DNA of 64,000 nucleotides from Chitinophaga rupis (GCF_900109685.1 NZ_FOBB01000009.1:1-64000); one strand, 5' to 3'. Positions 9,318 through 19,600 are shown, numbered from the stretch's first letter. A program made the numbers and translations. The notes: generated from the letters alone by a model not told the origin.

Positions 9318-9821
9318 ATGAACATTCACAATCTTATACTCTGGGCCACGGCTACACTTACCGCATTGATAGCCGGACTTTTTTATGCATGGTCCTGTTC
9401 TGTAGTGCCGGGTATTGCCCGCCTTTCCGACACACAATACCTCAGCTCTTTCCAGATGATGAATCGGGCTATCCTGAACCCCGTGTTCTTTATGAGCTTT
9501 ATGGGCACGCTTATTTTATTACCGGTATGCACCTTTATGCAATACAGCCAGTCGGTAAGCCTGCGGTTCTGGTTACTGCTGGCCGCTACCATCCTGTATG
9601 TATTTGGTGTGTTTGGCGTAACCATGCTCGGGAATGTGCCTTTAAATAATGCGCTGGATGCGTTTAATATACCGGCAGCTTCCCCGGCAGAATTAGCTGC
9701 CATGCGCCTGCGTTTAGAAGGGCCCTGGAATAGTTTGAACACCATTCGTACCCTGGTAAATATCCTTTCCCTGATGCTGGTAATTGCAGCTTGTATGGTA
9801 CACACTGAAAAAGCTTCCTGA
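9318..9821 (+). CDS. DUF1772-like integral membrane protein
   Basis: This 167-residue protein has four predicted membrane segments (about 7-25, 51-69, 80-102 and 143-163) with a cytosolic or periplasmic loop carrying PLNNALDAF and GPWNSLNTIRT. These are hallmarks of the DUF1772 / anthrone-oxygenase-like family, whose biochemical role in bacteria is not settled. It is followed after 20 bp by a cytochrome gene and diverges from the NmrA-like gene; the shared inverted repeat suggests common control. Confidence 0.75.
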   Translation: MNIHNLILWATATLTALIAGLFYAWSCSVVPGIARLSDTQYLSSFQMMNRAILNPVFFMSFMGTLILLPVCTFMQYSQSVSLRFWLLLAATILYVFGVFGVTMLGNVPLNNALDAFNIPAASPAELAAMRLRLEGPWNSLNTIRTLVNILSLMLVIAACMVHTEKAS

Positions 9822-9841
9822 ACCTGTTAAGTGCCTGTAAT

Positions 9842-10804
9842 ATGAAAAAGATCCTCCTTCCGCTATTGGTGATCATGCTGCTGTTGCTGCAATCCTGGAA
9901 ATGGGAGCCGGCCGCTGATAAGAGCGTACTGCTGCCTGTTTTATCTGCCTATCATATTTTTGAAGGCAACCCGGCTGATCTTATACCTGCAAAGGAATAC
10001 ACACCGTACGAGCTGGCCACCACCTTATTCTCCGACTACGCAGAAAAACAGCGCCTGGTAAAAGTACCTGCCGGTTTCCGCCTCACGCCGAATGGGGATC
10101 AGCTGCCGGATTTTCCGGAAGGTACTATCCTCGTAAAAACCTTCTTTTATTACACGGATAAAAGAGATACTGCCAAAGGCCGGCGTATTATGGAAACCAG
10201 GGTGATGATCAAAACGGCGGATGCCTGGCAGGCCGGTACCTACCAGTGGAATGCAGCGCAAACAGATGCGGTGCTGATCACAGGCGGCGCAACGGAAAAG
10301 GTACAATGGACCAATGCCAATGGGGAACAACAGTCCGTACGTTATGAGATCCCGGACCAGCGCAGCTGCAGGTCCTGCCACCAGGGTAATGGTACGCTGC
10401 TGCCTATAGGGCCTAAGCTGCGCAACCTAAACCGCATAGTGCTGCGTAACGGACAAAAGGTGAACCAGCTGCAATACTTGTCCCACGCGGGTTTGCTGCC
10501 GGAGCTGGATATTGCAGCTATTACCGCTTTGCCGGCCTGGGATAATGAACAGGCGCCGCTGGCAGAAAGGGCCCGCGCCTACCTGGAAGTGAACTGCGCC
10601 CATTGCCACCGCAGCGGAGGCTGGGCAGCCCGTACCGGCCTGCGGCTTTCCTATGAGCTATCATTTGAGGATACGCATATAGAGAGGAATGGCAATAGAA
10701 TGGTGCATAAAGTAGCACAGGGGCAAATGCCCAAAATAGGCACTACCATTGTGCATGCAGAGGGGCTGGCGCTGATACGCAGCTACATTAACGGGTTGCA
10801 GTAA
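9842..10804 (+). CDS. Secreted diheme cytochrome c-like protein (SO2930/HNE_0200-like)
   Basis: A 320-residue protein with a signal peptide (residues 1-18) and two CXXCH motifs, CRSCH (about 177) and CAHCH (about 250). The N-terminal half, with ELATTLFSDYA and KTFFYYTDKRD, is characteristic of a family of conserved hypothetical diheme proteins, often paired with large surface repeat proteins. Here it stands alone 20 bp after the DUF1772 gene, probably in one transcript. Covalent heme is inferred from the motifs; redox partner unknown. Confidence 0.75.
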   Translation: MKKILLPLLVIMLLLLQSWKWEPAADKSVLLPVLSAYHIFEGNPADLIPAKEYTPYELATTLFSDYAEKQRLVKVPAGFRLTPNGDQLPDFPEGTILVKTFFYYTDKRDTAKGRRIMETRVMIKTADAWQAGTYQWNAAQTDAVLITGGATEKVQWTNANGEQQSVRYEIPDQRSCRSCHQGNGTLLPIGPKLRNLNRIVLRNGQKVNQLQYLSHAGLLPELDIAAITALPAWDNEQAPLAERARAYLEVNCAHCHRSGGWAARTGLRLSYELSFEDTHIERNGNRMVHKVAQGQMPKIGTTIVHAEGLALIRSYINGLQ

Positions 10805-10868
10805 GCTGTTTTCATAATAGCCCCGTTTATTGTCGGGATACCCCCCCGGGCCGGAAAGCGCCGCGTAA

Positions 10869-10876
10869 TAGATTTG
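10869..10876 (+). promoter_or_regulatory. TAnnTTTG -7 box for the first PhnB-like gene
   Basis: TAGATTTG lies 17 bp before the ATG at 10894. It overlaps an in-frame GTG at 10876, which decides against that GTG as the start. Confidence 0.6.
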
Positions 10877-10893
10877 TGTTAAATCTAATTACC

Positions 10894-11310
10894 ATGACAA
10901 CGCAGATCAATCCTTACTTAACATTCAACGGCCAGTGCCGGGAAGCTATGAACTTTTATAAGAACAGCCTGGGCGGGGAGCTTACCCTGCAAACGGTAGA
11001 AGAATCGCCTATGGCAGACCAATGGCCGGCAGCCATGCAGAAAAATGTGCTGCATTCCTCGCTGATAAAGGGCAGCCTGGTATTACTGGCCTCTGATATG
11101 GCGGTAGAAGGTGAAGGGGTGCCGGGAACGGCGATCTCTCTTTCCCTTACCTGCAGCACGGAAGAGGAGCTGCAGTCCTGCTTTTCCAAACTAAGTGCCG
11201 GCGGGCAGGTGCAGCGCCCCATTCATGATTTTTTTGCCGGTAAGATAGGCGCAGCAAAAGATAAATATGGTATTCAATGGCTGTTCTATTATACAGCACA
11301 GCAGCAATAG
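10894..11310 (+). CDS. PhnB-like VOC-fold protein (1)
   Basis: This 138-residue protein has the PhnB/glyoxalase-like pattern: INPYLTFNGQCREAMNFYK at the start, SLVLLASDM in the middle and DKYGIQWLF at the end. These small cytosolic proteins adopt the vicinal-oxygen-chelate fold; substrates are mostly unknown and the link to phosphonates is only by name. The start ATG at 10894 was chosen because the longer frame begins inside a promoter box. Two paralogues occur in this window (12708 and 26113). A terminator follows. Confidence 0.8.
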   Translation: MTTQINPYLTFNGQCREAMNFYKNSLGGELTLQTVEESPMADQWPAAMQKNVLHSSLIKGSLVLLASDMAVEGEGVPGTAISLSLTCSTEEELQSCFSKLSAGGQVQRPIHDFFAGKIGAAKDKYGIQWLFYYTAQQQ

Positions 11311-11344
11311 CTTTTTTATGATCGCCATCTAACCTGTATTAAAC

Positions 11345-11375
11345 AACCCCGTTCTTTTGAGCGGGGTTTCCCTTT
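11345..11375 (+). terminator. Terminator after the first PhnB-like gene
   Basis: AACCCCG (11345-11351) pairs with CGGGGTT (11362-11368), followed by a T-rich run. Confidence 0.75.
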
Positions 11376-11474
11376 TGGAGTGCAGCCGCTTCCGTTAGCA
11401 AAAAGCTGAAGTCCGGCCGTAAAGCCCCCCTCAAATTGTCGGATTTACACCCGGAACAGCTGGTAATGTTCGGA

Positions 11475-11482
11475 TATCTTTG
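11475..11482 (+). promoter_or_regulatory. TAnnTTTG -7 box for the RibD/DHFR-like gene
   Basis: TATCTTTG lies 51 bp before the ATG at 11534, in an intergenic region of 223 bp that otherwise holds only the preceding terminator. Confidence 0.5.
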
Positions 11483-11533
11483 TAGGGTCATTAAATTAAA
11501 AATATCGCAAACCTAATAATCACTATAACTGTT

Positions 11534-12106
11534 ATGAGAAAAGTAGTTTTATTAATGCACGTATCCCTGGATGGTTTTGTTGCAGATGCTAATGGCGGCA
11601 TGGACTGGATCCAGCATGACAATGAGATCTTTCAATATGTAACGGACAAGATGGAGAATGTAGATGCTGCTATTTATGGCCGCACCACCTATGGCATGAT
11701 GGAAGGTTACTGGCCCACTGTGGCTAACGATCCCAATGCCAGTGAGCTGGACCGCCACCATGCAGCCTGGGTAGAGGAGGTGCAAAAAGTAGTTTTTTCC
11801 ACCACGCTGGAAAAAGTAACCTGGAATAATACTACCTTAATAAAAGGAAACACTGCTGAGGCAGTAGCCAGGCTGAAACAACAGCCCGGCAAAAACCTGA
11901 TGATCTTTGGCAGCCCGCGTTTAACACATTCTTTTATGGAGCTGGGGCTGATAGATGAATACCTGATCAATGTGAATCCCGTGTTACTGGGTACAGGTAT
12001 TCCCTTATTTAAGGATGTGCAGCAAAAAACAAACCTGCAGCTGTTAAGTACTGTTACCTTCAAGACCGGCGTAGTGGGCCTGCATTATGAGACTAAGCGC
12101 GGCTAA
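11534..12106 (+). CDS. Dihydrofolate reductase-like (RibD C-terminal domain) protein
   Basis: The 190-residue protein begins RKVVLLMHVSLDGFVADANG, the typical start of the YyaP/YwjB-type RibD C-terminal domain family, and keeps YGRTTYGMM, FGSPRL and NPVLLGTGIPLF. The fold binds NADPH, but stand-alone members rarely have a proven substrate. Its stop overlaps by one base (TAATG) an ATG of the next frame, so it is probably co-transcribed with the SRPBCC and second PhnB-like genes. Confidence 0.8.
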   Translation: MRKVVLLMHVSLDGFVADANGGMDWIQHDNEIFQYVTDKMENVDAAIYGRTTYGMMEGYWPTVANDPNASELDRHHAAWVEEVQKVVFSTTLEKVTWNNTTLIKGNTAEAVARLKQQPGKNLMIFGSPRLTHSFMELGLIDEYLINVNPVLLGTGIPLFKDVQQKTNLQLLSTVTFKTGVVGLHYETKRG

Positions 12107-12141
12107 TGCATTCACCTGTTTTACCTAAACCACAACATACC

Positions 12142-12678
12142 ATGAAAATTATCAAGCGTATCTTACTTGTTATTGCGATCCTGATCGCTATTCCCCTGAT
12201 CGTAGCCCTGTTCATCCGCAAAGATTATACGGTGGAAAGGGAAGTGAATATTAACAAACCTGCCGGTGAAGTTTTTGATTATGTGAAGTACCTGAAAAAC
12301 CAGGATACCTATAGCGTATGGGCTAAAATAGATCCTGCTATGAAAAAGGACTACCAGGGTACGGATGCTACACCCGGTTTTGTATACCGCTGGGATAGCC
12401 AGAACAAGGATGCAGGTAAAGGTGAGCAGGAAATAAAAAAGGTAGTGCCCGGGCAGGTGAATTATGAGATCCGTTTTATAAAACCATTCCCCGGCAAGGC
12501 CAGCGCCTTTATGAGCACCACCCCTGTATCCGGCTCACAAACCACGGTAAAGTGGGGCTTTAGCAGCAGGATGGCTTACCCCATGAATTTAATGCTGCTG
12601 ATGAACATGGAAGACATGATAGGTAAAGACCTGCAAACAGGGCTGAACAACCTGAAAGCATTACTGGAAAAACAATAA
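12142..12678 (+). CDS. SRPBCC (polyketide cyclase-like) protein with N-terminal membrane anchor
   Basis: This 178-residue protein has a hydrophobic N-terminus (residues 4-24) and then the START/SRPBCC pattern: YTVEREVNINKPAGEVFDYVKYL, the hydrophobic-cavity strands and a long C-terminal helix. Such proteins bind small lipophilic ligands; function unknown. An upstream in-frame ATG at 12106 overlaps the preceding stop. The later ATG at 12142 gives the usual short basic signal-anchor MKIIKRILL and was preferred. Confidence 0.75.
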   Translation: MKIIKRILLVIAILIAIPLIVALFIRKDYTVEREVNINKPAGEVFDYVKYLKNQDTYSVWAKIDPAMKKDYQGTDATPGFVYRWDSQNKDAGKGEQEIKKVVPGQVNYEIRFIKPFPGKASAFMSTTPVSGSQTTVKWGFSSRMAYPMNLMLLMNMEDMIGKDLQTGLNNLKALLEKQ

Positions 12679-12707
12679 GTTTATTATTCACCCATAAAAC
12701 ATTTACA

Positions 12708-13133
12708 ATGGCAGCCGTTAATCCTTATCTCACCTTTAGTAACAATTGCGCAGAAGCATTTGATTTTTACAAGGCGGCATTTGGTACCGAATTCCTGACC
12801 CGCATGTTGTTCAGCGACATTCCTGATTCCAAATACGATGAAAAGGAAGGAAAGAAGGTGATGCACGTGGCATTACCCATAGGGCAGGGTACTATTCTTA
12901 TGGGCAGCGACAGCCCTGCTGAATTTGGCCAGCTGCGGGAAGGCGATAACCTTTCTATTGCTATCAGCGCCGCCAGCGAAGAGGAAGCCAAAAAATTATT
13001 CGACAGCCTTTCTGCCGGTGGCAAAGTAACTATGCCGCTTGAAAAAGCCTTCTGGGGTGCGCTGTTCGGCATGTTCACCGACAAATACGGCGTGCAGTGG
13101 ATGGTGAATTACGACTACGAGAAGAAAAATTAA
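12708..13133 (+). CDS. PhnB-like VOC-fold protein (2)
   Basis: A 141-residue paralogue of the proteins at 10894 and 26113, with NPYLTFSNNCAEAFDFYKAAF, LPIGQGTILMGSD and DKYGVQWMVNYD. It is closer to the 26113 copy, which shares the LPIG...LMGSD segment. It starts 29 bp after the SRPBCC gene and ends the small operon before a bidirectional terminator. Substrate unknown. Confidence 0.82.
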   Translation: MAAVNPYLTFSNNCAEAFDFYKAAFGTEFLTRMLFSDIPDSKYDEKEGKKVMHVALPIGQGTILMGSDSPAEFGQLREGDNLSIAISAASEEEAKKLFDSLSAGGKVTMPLEKAFWGALFGMFTDKYGVQWMVNYDYEKKN

Positions 13134-13151
13134 AAGTAAAAAAGTAAAAAT

Positions 13152-13190
13152 AAAAAGGAATGCAGTCCCTTAATCGCTGCATTCCTTTTT
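13152..13190. terminator. Bidirectional terminator between convergent genes
   Basis: AAAAAGGAATGCAG (13152-13165) pairs perfectly with CTGCATTCCTTTTT (13177-13190), with A/T runs on both sides. It separates the PhnB-like gene (+) from the pafA gene (-). The T-rich right flank also contains repeated GCTTTTT units seen at other gene ends in this window. Confidence 0.9.
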
Positions 13191-13217
13191 TAATTTTTGC
13201 TTTTTGCTTTTTACTTT

Positions 13218-14849
13218 TTACGGCTGCCCCGTAACCTGTTTTACCGGCTTGCCGACGCAGCCATTAGGCATTTGAATACGCAGCATAGCAGCAATGGTAG
13301 GCGCAATATCTGTCATGTGCGTAATGTCGTTGCTGGCGCCGTGTTTTACATGCCAGCCCATGAACACCAGCGGTATGTGCACATCATACGCATTCCAGTT
13401 ACCATGGGTAGTGCCTGTGGCAGCGCCCTGGTACCAGCCGGGCTCCGGCACTATCATTACAGATCCCGTGCGTTTGGGGTTATACCCGTTTATGATCATG
13501 CTTTTAATGGGTTCCGGTATGGCGCTGTTGCCAATATTATCCACATCCACGGCAAACTGTACGCCCGGTTGTTTCAGCAGCCATTTCACCGTTTCTTTTT
13601 TAATAGCGTCATAATCCAACTTTGCGGAATCAATGCGGCTTACGTTAAAGTTCACATGATAGTTCCAAAGGCCGCGTACCAGCCCGCCGGTACCGAATTT
13701 TTCTTTCAGCAATCCATCCAGCTCATTTTTGTTAACCAGCAGGTCGCCGGGTATATTATGCTCTTTCATAAAACCTACGGCATGTGCAGCGCCATGATCG
13801 GCGGTGAGGAATACCAGGTATTTACCTTTGCCCACACGCTGGTCAAGATAGGTGAAAAAGGCCGCCAGGTCTTTATCCAGGCGCAGGTAAGTGTCTTCCA
13901 CCTCAATAGAGTTAGGGCCAAATTGGTGGCCTACATAATCTGTAGAAGCGCAGTTGATGGTCAGGAAATCCGTAGCCGTGCCTTTGCCCAGGTTGTAACC
14001 TTCTATGGCTGCCTTTGCAAAATCCAGCGTAAGTGTGTTGCCGGATGGTGTGGCGCGCAGGCTCACGGGATTCTTTGGATAGATCTCCGGCATGTTATGC
14101 GGGAACACAGGCGCTGTTTCGCCTGTGTAGGTACCTTCCCATTTAGAATTATCTGCGCTGCTTTGCAGATAGGTGTTAATGGGATACAGCGTTTCCCAGG
14201 GTTTGGACATAAGCTGTGCGGGCTCTTTTTTTGCATTGAACTTTTGCACCCACTCCGGCAGCTCTTTCATGTAATAGGTGCTGGTAATAAAGCTGGCATT
14301 GCTGTCGTCCAGCCAGAAAGCGCCGTTGGGCGTGTGCCCGGCCGGCAGTATGGAGGCGCGGTCTTTCAGCGATACACCTACTACTTTAGAACGGAAATTG
14401 GTGGCCAGGCGTAATTCATCGGTAATAGTAGAGGCCAGCAAATTACGCGGCGACATTTTACCGGCTGCAGAGCTGCTGCCTACAGATTGTTCCGTGGTAT
14501 CTTCCGTGCAGTACCAATGGCGCCCGGTAAGCTGGTCTGTCCAGTCATTGCCAGTAATACCGTGAATGGCGGGCACGCTGCCGGTGTACACGGTGCTGTG
14601 GCCTACTGCCGTAAAAGAGGGCAGGTGGCTGATGTAGGTGTTCTCACAGGAGAAACCTTCTCCCAGCATCCGTTTAAAACCGCCGGCGCCATACCGGTCA
14701 TAGTAGCGGTATAAATAATCCCAGCGCATCTGGTCTACCACAATACCCACAATCAGTTTGGGCTGCTCATTGGCCTGCGCCATAACGGTGCCGCCCTGCA
14801 TAAGTGCAAAGGCGCCAGCCAGTAACATGGCGGAAAATGGTTTGCTCAT
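13218..14849 (-). CDS. pafA: PafA-type alkaline phosphatase
   Basis: This 543-residue periplasmic phosphomonoesterase has a signal peptide ending near MAQA (25). The active-site pattern matches PafA of Elizabethkingia: nucleophile Thr80 in SFTAVGHSTVYTG, Asn101, and Lys/Arg in VSLKDRAS (about 163-165) that sense a monoester, plus metal ligands in VVDQMR, DYVGH and ADHGAAH. PafA enzymes release phosphate from varied monoesters and are not phosphate-inhibited. It lies downstream of susC-susD and the glycerophosphodiesterase on the same strand, so glycerol phosphates are a natural substrate. A strong hairpin precedes it, so it may have its own promoter. Confidence 0.9.
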   Translation of the reverse strand: MSKPFSAMLLAGAFALMQGGTVMAQANEQPKLIVGIVVDQMRWDYLYRYYDRYGAGGFKRMLGEGFSCENTYISHLPSFTAVGHSTVYTGSVPAIHGITGNDWTDQLTGRHWYCTEDTTEQSVGSSSAAGKMSPRNLLASTITDELRLATNFRSKVVGVSLKDRASILPAGHTPNGAFWLDDSNASFITSTYYMKELPEWVQKFNAKKEPAQLMSKPWETLYPINTYLQSSADNSKWEGTYTGETAPVFPHNMPEIYPKNPVSLRATPSGNTLTLDFAKAAIEGYNLGKGTATDFLTINCASTDYVGHQFGPNSIEVEDTYLRLDKDLAAFFTYLDQRVGKGKYLVFLTADHGAAHAVGFMKEHNIPGDLLVNKNELDGLLKEKFGTGGLVRGLWNYHVNFNVSRIDSAKLDYDAIKKETVKWLLKQPGVQFAVDVDNIGNSAIPEPIKSMIINGYNPKRTGSVMIVPEPGWYQGAATGTTHGNWNAYDVHIPLVFMGWHVKHGASNDITHMTDIAPTIAAMLRIQMPNGCVGKPVKQVTGQP

Positions 14850-14880
14850 TCCGTACGTAATTTAAAAAGTTGCAAAAAAA

Positions 14881-14940
14881 AGATCAGGAAGCAGATACTG
14901 TTATACAGCCACCCGTGTAACAATACCTGCTTCCTGTTTT
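14881..14940 (-). terminator. Long hairpin with T-run between susD and pafA
   Basis: CAGGAAGCAG (14885-14894) pairs with CTGCTTCCTG (14927-14936), and the stem continues inward with G-U pairs to about 22 bp. On the minus strand it is followed by ATCTTTTTTTT. It probably ends or attenuates the susC-susD transcript before pafA. The rest of the 199-bp gap (14850-15048) shows no gene. Confidence 0.75.
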
Positions 14941-15048
14941 ATTATACCCCGGGTAAGGCATAAACCGCCAATTTAGTTTCCTTTTCAGGAAAGTTGGTCA
15001 GTTTAATTTACCAACGGAAAAATAAATGTATTAATGTGCTCCTGCATC

Positions 15049-16623
15049 TTAATACAGGTTATTCTGCGTCAGCTCCGGGTTCAGGTCCCTTTCTGTTTGT
15101 GGAATAGGCCACCAGTAATCCCTTTGCGGGTTAAAGGCGCGTTTTTCCAGGTACTTGCCGCTCCAGCTGAAAATGCTGGTGTTCAGCTCCGTTTGAGCGG
15201 TTTTCCAGCGGCGTATATCGTTGTAGTACAATCCTTCGCCGGCCAGCTCAATGCGGCGCTCATGGTGTATCTCAGCGCGCATCTGCTCTTTGGTTAACCC
15301 GGGAGCTATATGCGGCATCTTCACCCGGTCGCGCAGGGCGTTCAATGCATCATACACAGTAGCATCCGGCCCGGCTGCTTCATTCTGCGCTTCTGCATAC
15401 ATCAGTAGCACATCGCCTAAACGCAGTACAATAAAGTTGATGTCGGACTGGCCATCCTTCAGATCTGATTTATCGCTGGGCGGTGTAATGCTGTCATAGA
15501 TGCTATACTTCTTCATGCCATAGCCGGTGCTGGCAAAACGGGTTGAATCTATTTTTTTGCCTTTATACACATCACCCGGGTAGGTGAAGGTAGCATACAG
15601 GCGCGGATCGCGGTTCAGGTACGGATTAGCGGCATCGTAACCGGATGCAGGATCGGAGGTAGGCAAGCCGTTTTTCATGTAGTAGGCTTTGGCAAGGTCC
15701 GGCAGCGGTGCATTGGTATTGTACTGCGTGCAGATCAGGTCAAAGGAGCTGCCCTGGTTCGGGAAAATGTACTGCACATCAAAGATCACCTCTGAATTAT
15801 TTTCATTGGGCTGCAGGAACAGGCTCCTGTAATCGCCAAACAGCTTGTAGTTCAGGTTCATCACTGCTTTGGCTGCCGCTGCTGCTGCGGTCCATTTAGC
15901 TACATCATTCGTGGTGTTTAAAAGCGGGCTGGCCTCATACAGCAGCGCCCTGGCCTTTAGAGCCATGGCTGCGCCTTTGGTGGCCCTGCCTTTGTTGGTG
16001 CCGGTATAGGAGGCAGGCAGCACCAGCGCTGCGCTGTCCAGGTCTGTTATTACCTGTGCTACTACCTGTGCCCGGGGTGTACGGGGCAGCTTACCCTGTG
16101 TTTCTTTATTAGGCGGGTCCAGGATCAGGGGCACATCGCCATAATAGGTTTGTAAGATAAAATAATACAGTGCGCGCAGGAACTTAGCTTCTCCCTTCAT
16201 GCGGGTTTTGTCGTCTTCGTTCATGTCCGGCACCTGATCCACCTTAGCCAGGAAAGTGTTGCAACGGCCTATGCCGGTATAACAATCGCCAAAACGCGCG
16301 GTAACAATGCCGCCGGTGCTGGCGTTCTGCTGCCCGGCTGCAATAAAGTTAAAGCTCATGGTATTGCTGTAGTTGTAGGCGTTGGGCGAAAGGGTTTCGT
16401 CCCACAGGGCCGTGGCAGACCCGCCGCTGCTGTTCTTACCGCCATAAATGCCATCATTACGCAATACGGAGTAGCAGCCGGTAAGGCCCGCTGCTGCGGC
16501 TTCCGGGGTGGTCCAGAAGGTAGCTTCCGTATAACGGTCATGCGGGGAGGTATCCAGCAGGCTTTTATTGCAGCCCATTGCCAGGAAACCTGCACCAGCC
16601 ATTAAGAGAAATATCTTTTTCAT
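15049..16623 (-). CDS. SusD/RagB-family surface lipoprotein
   Basis: A 524-residue SusD-like protein. The start at 16623 gives a lipoprotein signal MKKIFLLMAGAGFLAMGC with Cys18 as the lipid site. SusD features are present: SLLDTSPHDRYTEATFW near the N-terminus, FLRALYYFILQTYYGDVPLI, VLRLGDVLLMYAEAQNEA and the C-terminal RRIELAGEGLYYNDIRRW. SusD proteins cap the SusC channel and bind the ligand. It follows susC by 19 bp. The neighbours (glycerophosphodiesterase, glpFKD, phosphatase) suggest a glycerophospho-compound as ligand, not a glycan; this is inference. Confidence 0.93.
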   Translation of the reverse strand: MKKIFLLMAGAGFLAMGCNKSLLDTSPHDRYTEATFWTTPEAAAAGLTGCYSVLRNDGIYGGKNSSGGSATALWDETLSPNAYNYSNTMSFNFIAAGQQNASTGGIVTARFGDCYTGIGRCNTFLAKVDQVPDMNEDDKTRMKGEAKFLRALYYFILQTYYGDVPLILDPPNKETQGKLPRTPRAQVVAQVITDLDSAALVLPASYTGTNKGRATKGAAMALKARALLYEASPLLNTTNDVAKWTAAAAAAKAVMNLNYKLFGDYRSLFLQPNENNSEVIFDVQYIFPNQGSSFDLICTQYNTNAPLPDLAKAYYMKNGLPTSDPASGYDAANPYLNRDPRLYATFTYPGDVYKGKKIDSTRFASTGYGMKKYSIYDSITPPSDKSDLKDGQSDINFIVLRLGDVLLMYAEAQNEAAGPDATVYDALNALRDRVKMPHIAPGLTKEQMRAEIHHERRIELAGEGLYYNDIRRWKTAQTELNTSIFSWSGKYLEKRAFNPQRDYWWPIPQTERDLNPELTQNNLY

Positions 16624-16642
16624 CAGTTTATTTTTTCGTGGT

Positions 16643-19600
16643 TTAAAAAGTAACATTCAGGCCGCCGTTATAGGTTTTCAGCATCGGGTAGCTGTACAGG
16701 TCTGCCCGGTTCATCACGCTTTCCGGGTCAAAGTCCTTGTACTTGGAAAAAGTGAGCAGGTTTTGCGCATTAATGAAAACAGACACTTTGCTGATCTTTA
16801 CTTTAGATAACCAGCGCTCTGGCAGGGCATAGCCCAGCTGTATATTTTTCATACGTACGTAAGCGTTATCCCGTATCCAGAAGCTGGAGCGCTGAAAGTT
16901 ATCAGCATAACCGGTGCTGGTAGTTATAATAGGCAGGCGTGCGTTGGGATTCTCAGGCGTCCATGCATCTGTTTCCCATTCTTTGGTGGCATTGGCACCA
17001 TTGTAGAAGGGGAAGGCCAGGTTGGCCACCGGTAATACCTTTACGCCGGAAATGCCCTGGAAAGCAGCGTTGAGTGAAATGCCCTTATAGCCCAGGTTAA
17101 ACCCAAAACCAAAAGCAAGCTTGGGCACAGAGGAGGAAGTATTGATCAGCACACGGTCATCGCCGTTAATAATACCATCGTTATTTACATCCTTGTACTT
17201 AATGTAACCGGGTTTGGTGTTCACGCTTTGTTTGGCGCTGTGGTCCACCTCTTCCTGCGACTGGAACAGACCTTCTGCCTGCAGCACATAGAATGCATCA
17301 ATCGGGGAGCCTTCTTTTAAAATAGTACCGTCTGAATTATATACTACTTCGCCGTTCAGGTCCACAATTTTATTCTTGTTATAGGATACGTTGCCGTACA
17401 CGCCATAATCCAGGTTGCCAATATTGTTCTTGTATTGCAGCACCACCTCAAAGCCGGTATTATCTACCGCGCCTATGTTCTGCTGCGGGCCGGTAAGGTT
17501 GCCTATCTGCGCGGCAATGTTCACTGCGCGCAGGATACCGGTGGTGTGTTTTTTATAGGCATCTACGGTTAAGGATATACGGTTGCCCCAAAGATTAACG
17601 TCGGCGCCTGCATTATAGGTAGTGGTGGTTTCCCAGTGAATGGTAGGATCCACATACTTTTTGGTAGCGCCGCCGGAGTTCAGGGTGCCGCCAAAGCTGT
17701 AATCTTCTCCCAGCTCCACGGTGGGCAGGTAGCTGTAAAGCGGTACGGCCTGGTTACCCATAGAACCTACGGATACGCGCAGCTTTAACTGGTCAATGAA
17801 GTTAGACTGGAAGAAAGATTCCTTATCAATACGCCAGCCGGCAGATGCGGAGGGGAAAAAGCCCCAGCGGTATGAGCCTGCCGGGCTGAAACGGGATGAG
17901 CCATCGCTGCGGAAAGTAGCTTCCAGCAAGTATTTGCCGTCAAAATCATAGTTCAAACGGCCAAAGTAGGATTGCAGCACATCACGGGTATAGTTACCGT
18001 CAGTGGCATTCCACACTGTGCCGGCATTAAAGGCATCCAGCGTACCATCCAGGTAACCGTACATGCTGGTGCCCCAGGAATCGGAATCAAAATTATCGTA
18101 GCTGGATCCCAGCATTAATGCTACGTTGTGTTTTGCTGCAAACTGGTGGTTCCAGTTCAGCGTGTTGTAAAAGTGGATGTTGATGTCGTTATAATCTGTT
18201 CTTTGTGCGCGGGGCGCTGTGGCCGGGCTGTTCCAGTTAATAGCGGCGCCGGTTTTAGGGTTGAAGGTTTGCATACGGGGTGTGAAGCCGGTGAGCAATC
18301 CATCGTATTTATCAACCCCGAATTTGATATTGTACGTAATGTTGAACGGCAGCTTGTATTCTGCAAAAACAGTGCTCAGGAAGCGCTGCACCGTTTTGGT
18401 CATTAAACCATTGTAGGCCAGCATACGCGGGTTTTCCCAGTTGTTGCGGCCCAGAGTGCGGAGCCAGGAGTTGCCATAGCGGCCATCCTGCAGGGTATCT
18501 GATAAAATGGGCAGCGCCCTGGCCAGGTATGACCAGGTGGAGGTATAAAATGGCGTGGTGTAATTACGGTAATAGCCATCCATGGTAACGCCTACTTTCA
18601 GCCGCTCATTTACATTCATGGATGCATTGATACCTATGGAATATTTATTTTCATTGTTGCCGGGCCCAAAGAGGATACCATCCCTGTTCAGGTAACCAAT
18701 GGAAAGACGGTACTGGTATTTATCCGTACTACCGGCTACGCTGAGGTCATGTTTCTGTATTACGCCGTTCTTCAAAGCAATATCATACCAGTTATTGGCA
18801 GGGTAGGTGAAGTGGTCGGTGGCCATGCCCGCCTGGTATTCTGCAATGTCGGCATCCGCATATTCCGGCGCTTTACCTTCATTGATGTTGGCCTGGTTCT
18901 TCAGCTTCATGTAGGCAATGGGATCGTCAATAATATCCGGCAGGTAGGTAGCTTTTTGCTGGCCGTAATAGTAGCTGTAGTTTACACGGGAAGTGCCTTT
19001 ACCTTTTTTAGTGGTCACCAGCACTACGCCGTTGGCTGCGCGTGAGCCGTAAATGGCTGCTGCCGCATCTTTCAGCACGGTTACGCTTTCAATATCCGCG
19101 GGGTTCAGCTCGTCCATGGAATATTCAATACCATCCACCAGCACCAGCGGGTCGCTGTTATTGAGGGTGCCTACGCCGCGTATGCGAATGGTGCTGCGGT
19201 CTACACCGGGCTGGCTGTTGCTGAGGTTTGCAAATACACCGGGCACGCCCTGTAAAGCGTTACTCACGTTGGTGAGGGGCTGGCCTACTTTGTCAACCAT
19301 TTCCACGGTAGTAATAGCGCCGGTTAAGGTGGCTTTCTTTTGCGTACCATAACCTACCACCACTACATCGTTCAGCTTTTGTACATCTTCTTCCAGCTTT
19401 ATTTCCAGCGGGGTAGTGTTAGTTACCTTTACTTCTTTGGGCAGGTACCCGATAAAGGAGAATTTAAGCGTAGCATCTTTGGCCGCGCTGATCTTAAAAG
19501 AGCCGTCGGCTGTACTGGCAGTACCGCGCGAAGTGCCGGCCACCTGTATGTTTACGCCGATCAATGGCATGCCGTTAGCGGCGGTAATTTTTCCGGTAAC

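Noticed and set aside
10876..10893. GTG start for the first PhnB-like gene
   Set aside because: The GTG overlaps a TAGATTTG promoter box; the family N-terminus begins at ATG 10894.
13197..14414. 405-codon plus-strand open frame
   Set aside because: It is fully antisense to pafA, whose active-site motifs are intact; the product is low-complexity and matches no family.
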